The position numbers and the translations under genes are program-made. A stretch of 7,711 nt of DNA, taken from NCBI GenBank assembly GCA_035373905.1, contig DAOSOK010000075.1, positions 1 through 7,711 on the forward strand, written 5' to 3'. The notes below the pieces were generated by a model, which saw nothing but the letters and a program-made list of their open reading frames with translations, made no database searches and was not told where the DNA came from. The DNA is from Candidatus Ozemobacteraceae bacterium (GTDB lineage: Bacteria; Muiribacteriota; Ozemobacteria; Ozemobacterales; Ozemobacteraceae). Positions 6,035 through 7,711 of this stretch are shown here, one piece after another. Position 1 is the stretch's first letter; every line of letters begins with the position of its first letter.

Positions 6035-6964
6035 TTATCGGCGTTCTTCCTCGCCGGGAACCGGCGGCAATGGCGGCTCTTCAACGGCCGGAGCCGGTTC
6101 CTGCAAAGGGGGGATGTATGCTGGCTCTTCGCCCGGCAGAAGCTGGTCGTTCCCGCCGATACGGTTCAGAAAATCGGAGTGGGTGTTCACCCAGGCCTCG
6201 GTCTCGCCGAGGGTGGAGTTGATTCGGTCGATACCGGCGGAGATGGCCTCTGGGCTTCGGTTGAGAGCGATCTCCTCGCGGATGAGCTGGACCTGGTTCT
6301 CGATGCGGTTCAGTTCCATCTCGACGAGCTGGTTGTTTTCCTCGGCCCGCCCGATGTTCTCGAGCCGCTTCTGCTTGATCTCGATATTGCCGCGGAGAGA
6401 CTTCATCAGAGCCTCCCCGATATCGCCGGCGGCAAGCTGTTTCTCGAGGTCGCGGATTTCCTTTTTCAGCTTTCCGGCGTCGGTGTGCTCGAGGCTTTCG
6501 GATATCAGGCGTTGTGTGAAGAGCAGTTTGACGAACATGACGGGAAGCTGGCTCAGCGTCTTCTGCTGGGTTTCGCGGACGAACTGCATCGCGCCTTCGC
6601 TGTTGATGTCCATCAGTTCGTTGATCTTCGCGAGATTTCGGTTCAGGGCTTCGAGGCGGGCCACCGACGCCTTGTCGAGCGACCGGATCATCTCGTTGAT
6701 GCGGACCGACTTGTCCTGCTCGATCAGGTTCATGCGCCTCGACTGGATGTATTTCTGGAACCGCGGATCGGTCGAGAGCATCCAGAGATAGCCCAGCTCG
6801 AGGCCCGCCCCGAGAAACCAGAAGCCCGGGTTCAACAGGCCGAGCGCGAGCGAGCCGACCACGCCCATCTTGTTGAGCGGCAGGGCCCCCATGCCGGGCA
6901 CCGGATACCGAAGATGAAAAGCCTCTGCTATATATTCCCAGAAACCGATCGGTGGCTTGGCCAT
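6035..6964 (-). CDS. Membrane-hairpin, coiled-coil protein of unknown function
   Basis: The protein is 309 aa. The start is ATG 6964, one base after the TAG of the ABC ATPase gene, with GGAG-type ribosome binding sequence inside the end of that gene. The longer open frame to 7213 is antisense-free but overlaps the ABC coding region in another frame and is discarded. Residues ~28-63 (LPLNKMGVVGSLALGLLN, then PGFWFLGAGLELGYLWMLS) form two short hydrophobic segments around Asn-Pro-Gly, a likely membrane hairpin. Residues ~75-270 are almost all helix with heptad-like spacing and many Glu, Lys, Arg and Gln, pointing to long coiled coils (QKRLENIGRAEENNQLVEME region strongest). One internal hydrophobic patch is LPVMFVKLLF (140-149). 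The last ~35 residues are Pro/Glu-rich and probably disordered. It has no permease-like multi-span region, so it is not the transporter's membrane subunit. No family was recognised. Confidence 0.87.
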   Translation of the reverse strand: MAKPPIGFWEYIAEAFHLRYPVPGMGALPLNKMGVVGSLALGLLNPGFWFLGAGLELGYLWMLSTDPRFQKYIQSRRMNLIEQDKSVRINEMIRSLDKASVARLEALNRNLAKINELMDINSEGAMQFVRETQQKTLSQLPVMFVKLLFTQRLISESLEHTDAGKLKKEIRDLEKQLAAGDIGEALMKSLRGNIEIKQKRLENIGRAEENNQLVEMELNRIENQVQLIREEIALNRSPEAISAGIDRINSTLGETEAWVNTHSDFLNRIGGNDQLLPGEEPAYIPPLQEPAPAVEEPPLPPVPGEEERR

Positions 6965-6965
6965 G

Positions 6966-7711
6966 CTATTTCCGGCTCCCCTCCTCGTATGCGAGGAACT
7001 TTCCGGTGATCTCGTGAAGCTTGGTCTTGAACTTGTCGCCTTCCTGGACGTCGAGCGGCGACATCCCCGGCTCTTTGCCGATGTCCGAAGGCTTGATGAA
7101 CACTTTCTCGGCAAGTCTGCCGGGGCCCGGCGTGAACATGAAGATGCGGTCTCCGAGATAGACGGCTTCCGCAAGCGAATGCGTGACGATGAACACCGTC
7201 GCTTCGACCTCATGCCAGAGGTGGGTGATCAGCGCCTGCATGTCGATTCGGGTCGGCTCGTCGAGGGCCGAGAACGGCTCGTCCATGAGGATGATGCGAG
7301 GTCGCAGAACCAGCGTGCGCGCGATCGCGACGCGCTGCTGCTGGCCGCCGGACAACTGGTAGGGATACTTGTTCTCGTGGCCGATCAGTCCGACCTTGTT
7401 GATCATGTCCATGGCCCGGGCTTTCATCTCGGCGGGCGAATACCCGAGCGAGTCGCGGTTGAGCTCGAGGCCGAACAGAACGTTCTGGAGCACGGTCCGG
7501 TTCGGGAACGAACTGTATTTCTGAAAGATCATCCCGCGGTCCTTCCCGGGGCCCGTCACCGGCTTGTTGCGCACCAGGACTTCGCCATGCGTGGGCGGCC
7601 ACACGTCGGGGAAGCCCTGGATCAGGTTCAGTACGGTCGATTTTCCACAGCCGGACGGGCCGACGAGAGCGATGAACTCGCCGACGTCGGGCAGATCCTC
7701 GATCTCGAAGT
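6966..7711 (-). CDS. ABC transporter ATP-binding protein, nitrate/sulfonate/taurine (NrtD/SsuB/TauB) type, partial
   Basis: 247 residues are visible; the start lies beyond the right edge, probably some 30 residues upstream. All the ABC ATPase motifs are intact: Walker A GPSGCGKST, Q-loop region GMIFQKYSSFPNRTV, signature LSGGQQQRVAIAR, Walker B IILMDEPFSALDE with D-loop, and H-loop VTHS. The sequence EAVYLGDRIFMFTPGPGRL after the H-loop is the pattern of the NitT/TauT importer ATPases (EAv.LadrivvmsprPG). The C-terminal ~50 residues carry the predicted tail of that family. It should power uptake of a small anion or similar solute with a permease and a binding protein, neither of which is in the window. 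The next gene starts one base after its stop. The operon promoter lies outside the window. Confidence 0.95.
   Translation of the reverse strand, partial: FEIEDLPDVGEFIALVGPSGCGKSTVLNLIQGFPDVWPPTHGEVLVRNKPVTGPGKDRGMIFQKYSSFPNRTVLQNVLFGLELNRDSLGYSPAEMKARAMDMINKVGLIGHENKYPYQLSGGQQQRVAIARTLVLRPRIILMDEPFSALDEPTRIDMQALITHLWHEVEATVFIVTHSLAEAVYLGDRIFMFTPGPGRLAEKVFIKPSDIGKEPGMSPLDVQEGDKFKTKLHEITGKFLAYEEGSRK

Noticed and set aside
6007..6084. N-terminal extension of the AAA gene to ATG 6084
   Set aside because: It overlaps the upstream coding region, while ATG 6006 has AGGAGAG at the right distance.
6005..7009. Plus-strand open frame of 334 codons opposite the coiled-coil gene
   Set aside because: It is the antisense shadow of the helical protein and mirrors its periodicity. 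No ribosome binding site or family pattern is visible.

Overview
The window reads as an ordinary chromosomal segment of a GC-rich diderm bacterium. Several predicted products carry export signals, and one looks like a periplasmic part of a secretin or type IV pilus apparatus. Nothing fixes the species. The CACAGAG-type dispersed repeat between genes is of a kind seen in genomes of uncultivated or environmental lineages, and most products match no well-known model-organism protein. No tRNA, rRNA, CRISPR array, insertion sequence or phage gene was seen.

Layout. (1) Positions 1-3248, minus strand: a tightly packed gene set read right to left. It comprises a small exported proline-rich protein (2619-3248), aspartate-semialdehyde dehydrogenase asd (1578-2597), a protein with a GspC/PilP-like segment and two STN/secretin-N0-like modules (532-1581), and the start of an exported protein with a TPR-like helical segment that runs off the left edge (1-535). 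The junctions are 21 bp, a GTGA overlap and an ATGA overlap, which points to one operon with translational coupling. (2) Positions 3249-3341: a short divergent promoter region. (3) Positions 3342-3905, plus strand: the only plus-strand gene, an RsbW/SpoIIAB-like GHKL ATPase with a lysine-rich tail. The tail contains a dnaX-type slippery heptamer. (4) Positions 3906-4101: a convergent intergenic region filled by a large imperfect palindrome of 8-bp CACARAGR repeats. (5) Positions 4102-7711, minus strand: a second operon read right to left. It comprises an ABC transporter ATPase of the nitrate/sulfonate/taurine type (truncated by the right edge), a membrane-hairpin plus coiled-coil protein, and a Ycf46-like AAA ATPase with a degenerate first domain.

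How the genes may work together. The left operon mixes a housekeeping biosynthetic enzyme (lysine/threonine/methionine/diaminopimelate branch) with envelope proteins that look like accessories of a secretin-type machine. The right operon joins an ABC ATPase, a membrane coiled-coil protein and a AAA ATPase with 1-bp and 28-bp gaps. This combination matches no standard ABC importer and is the best candidate here for an undescribed system. The GHKL protein is probably a regulatory kinase or anti-sigma factor, but no partner lies next to it.
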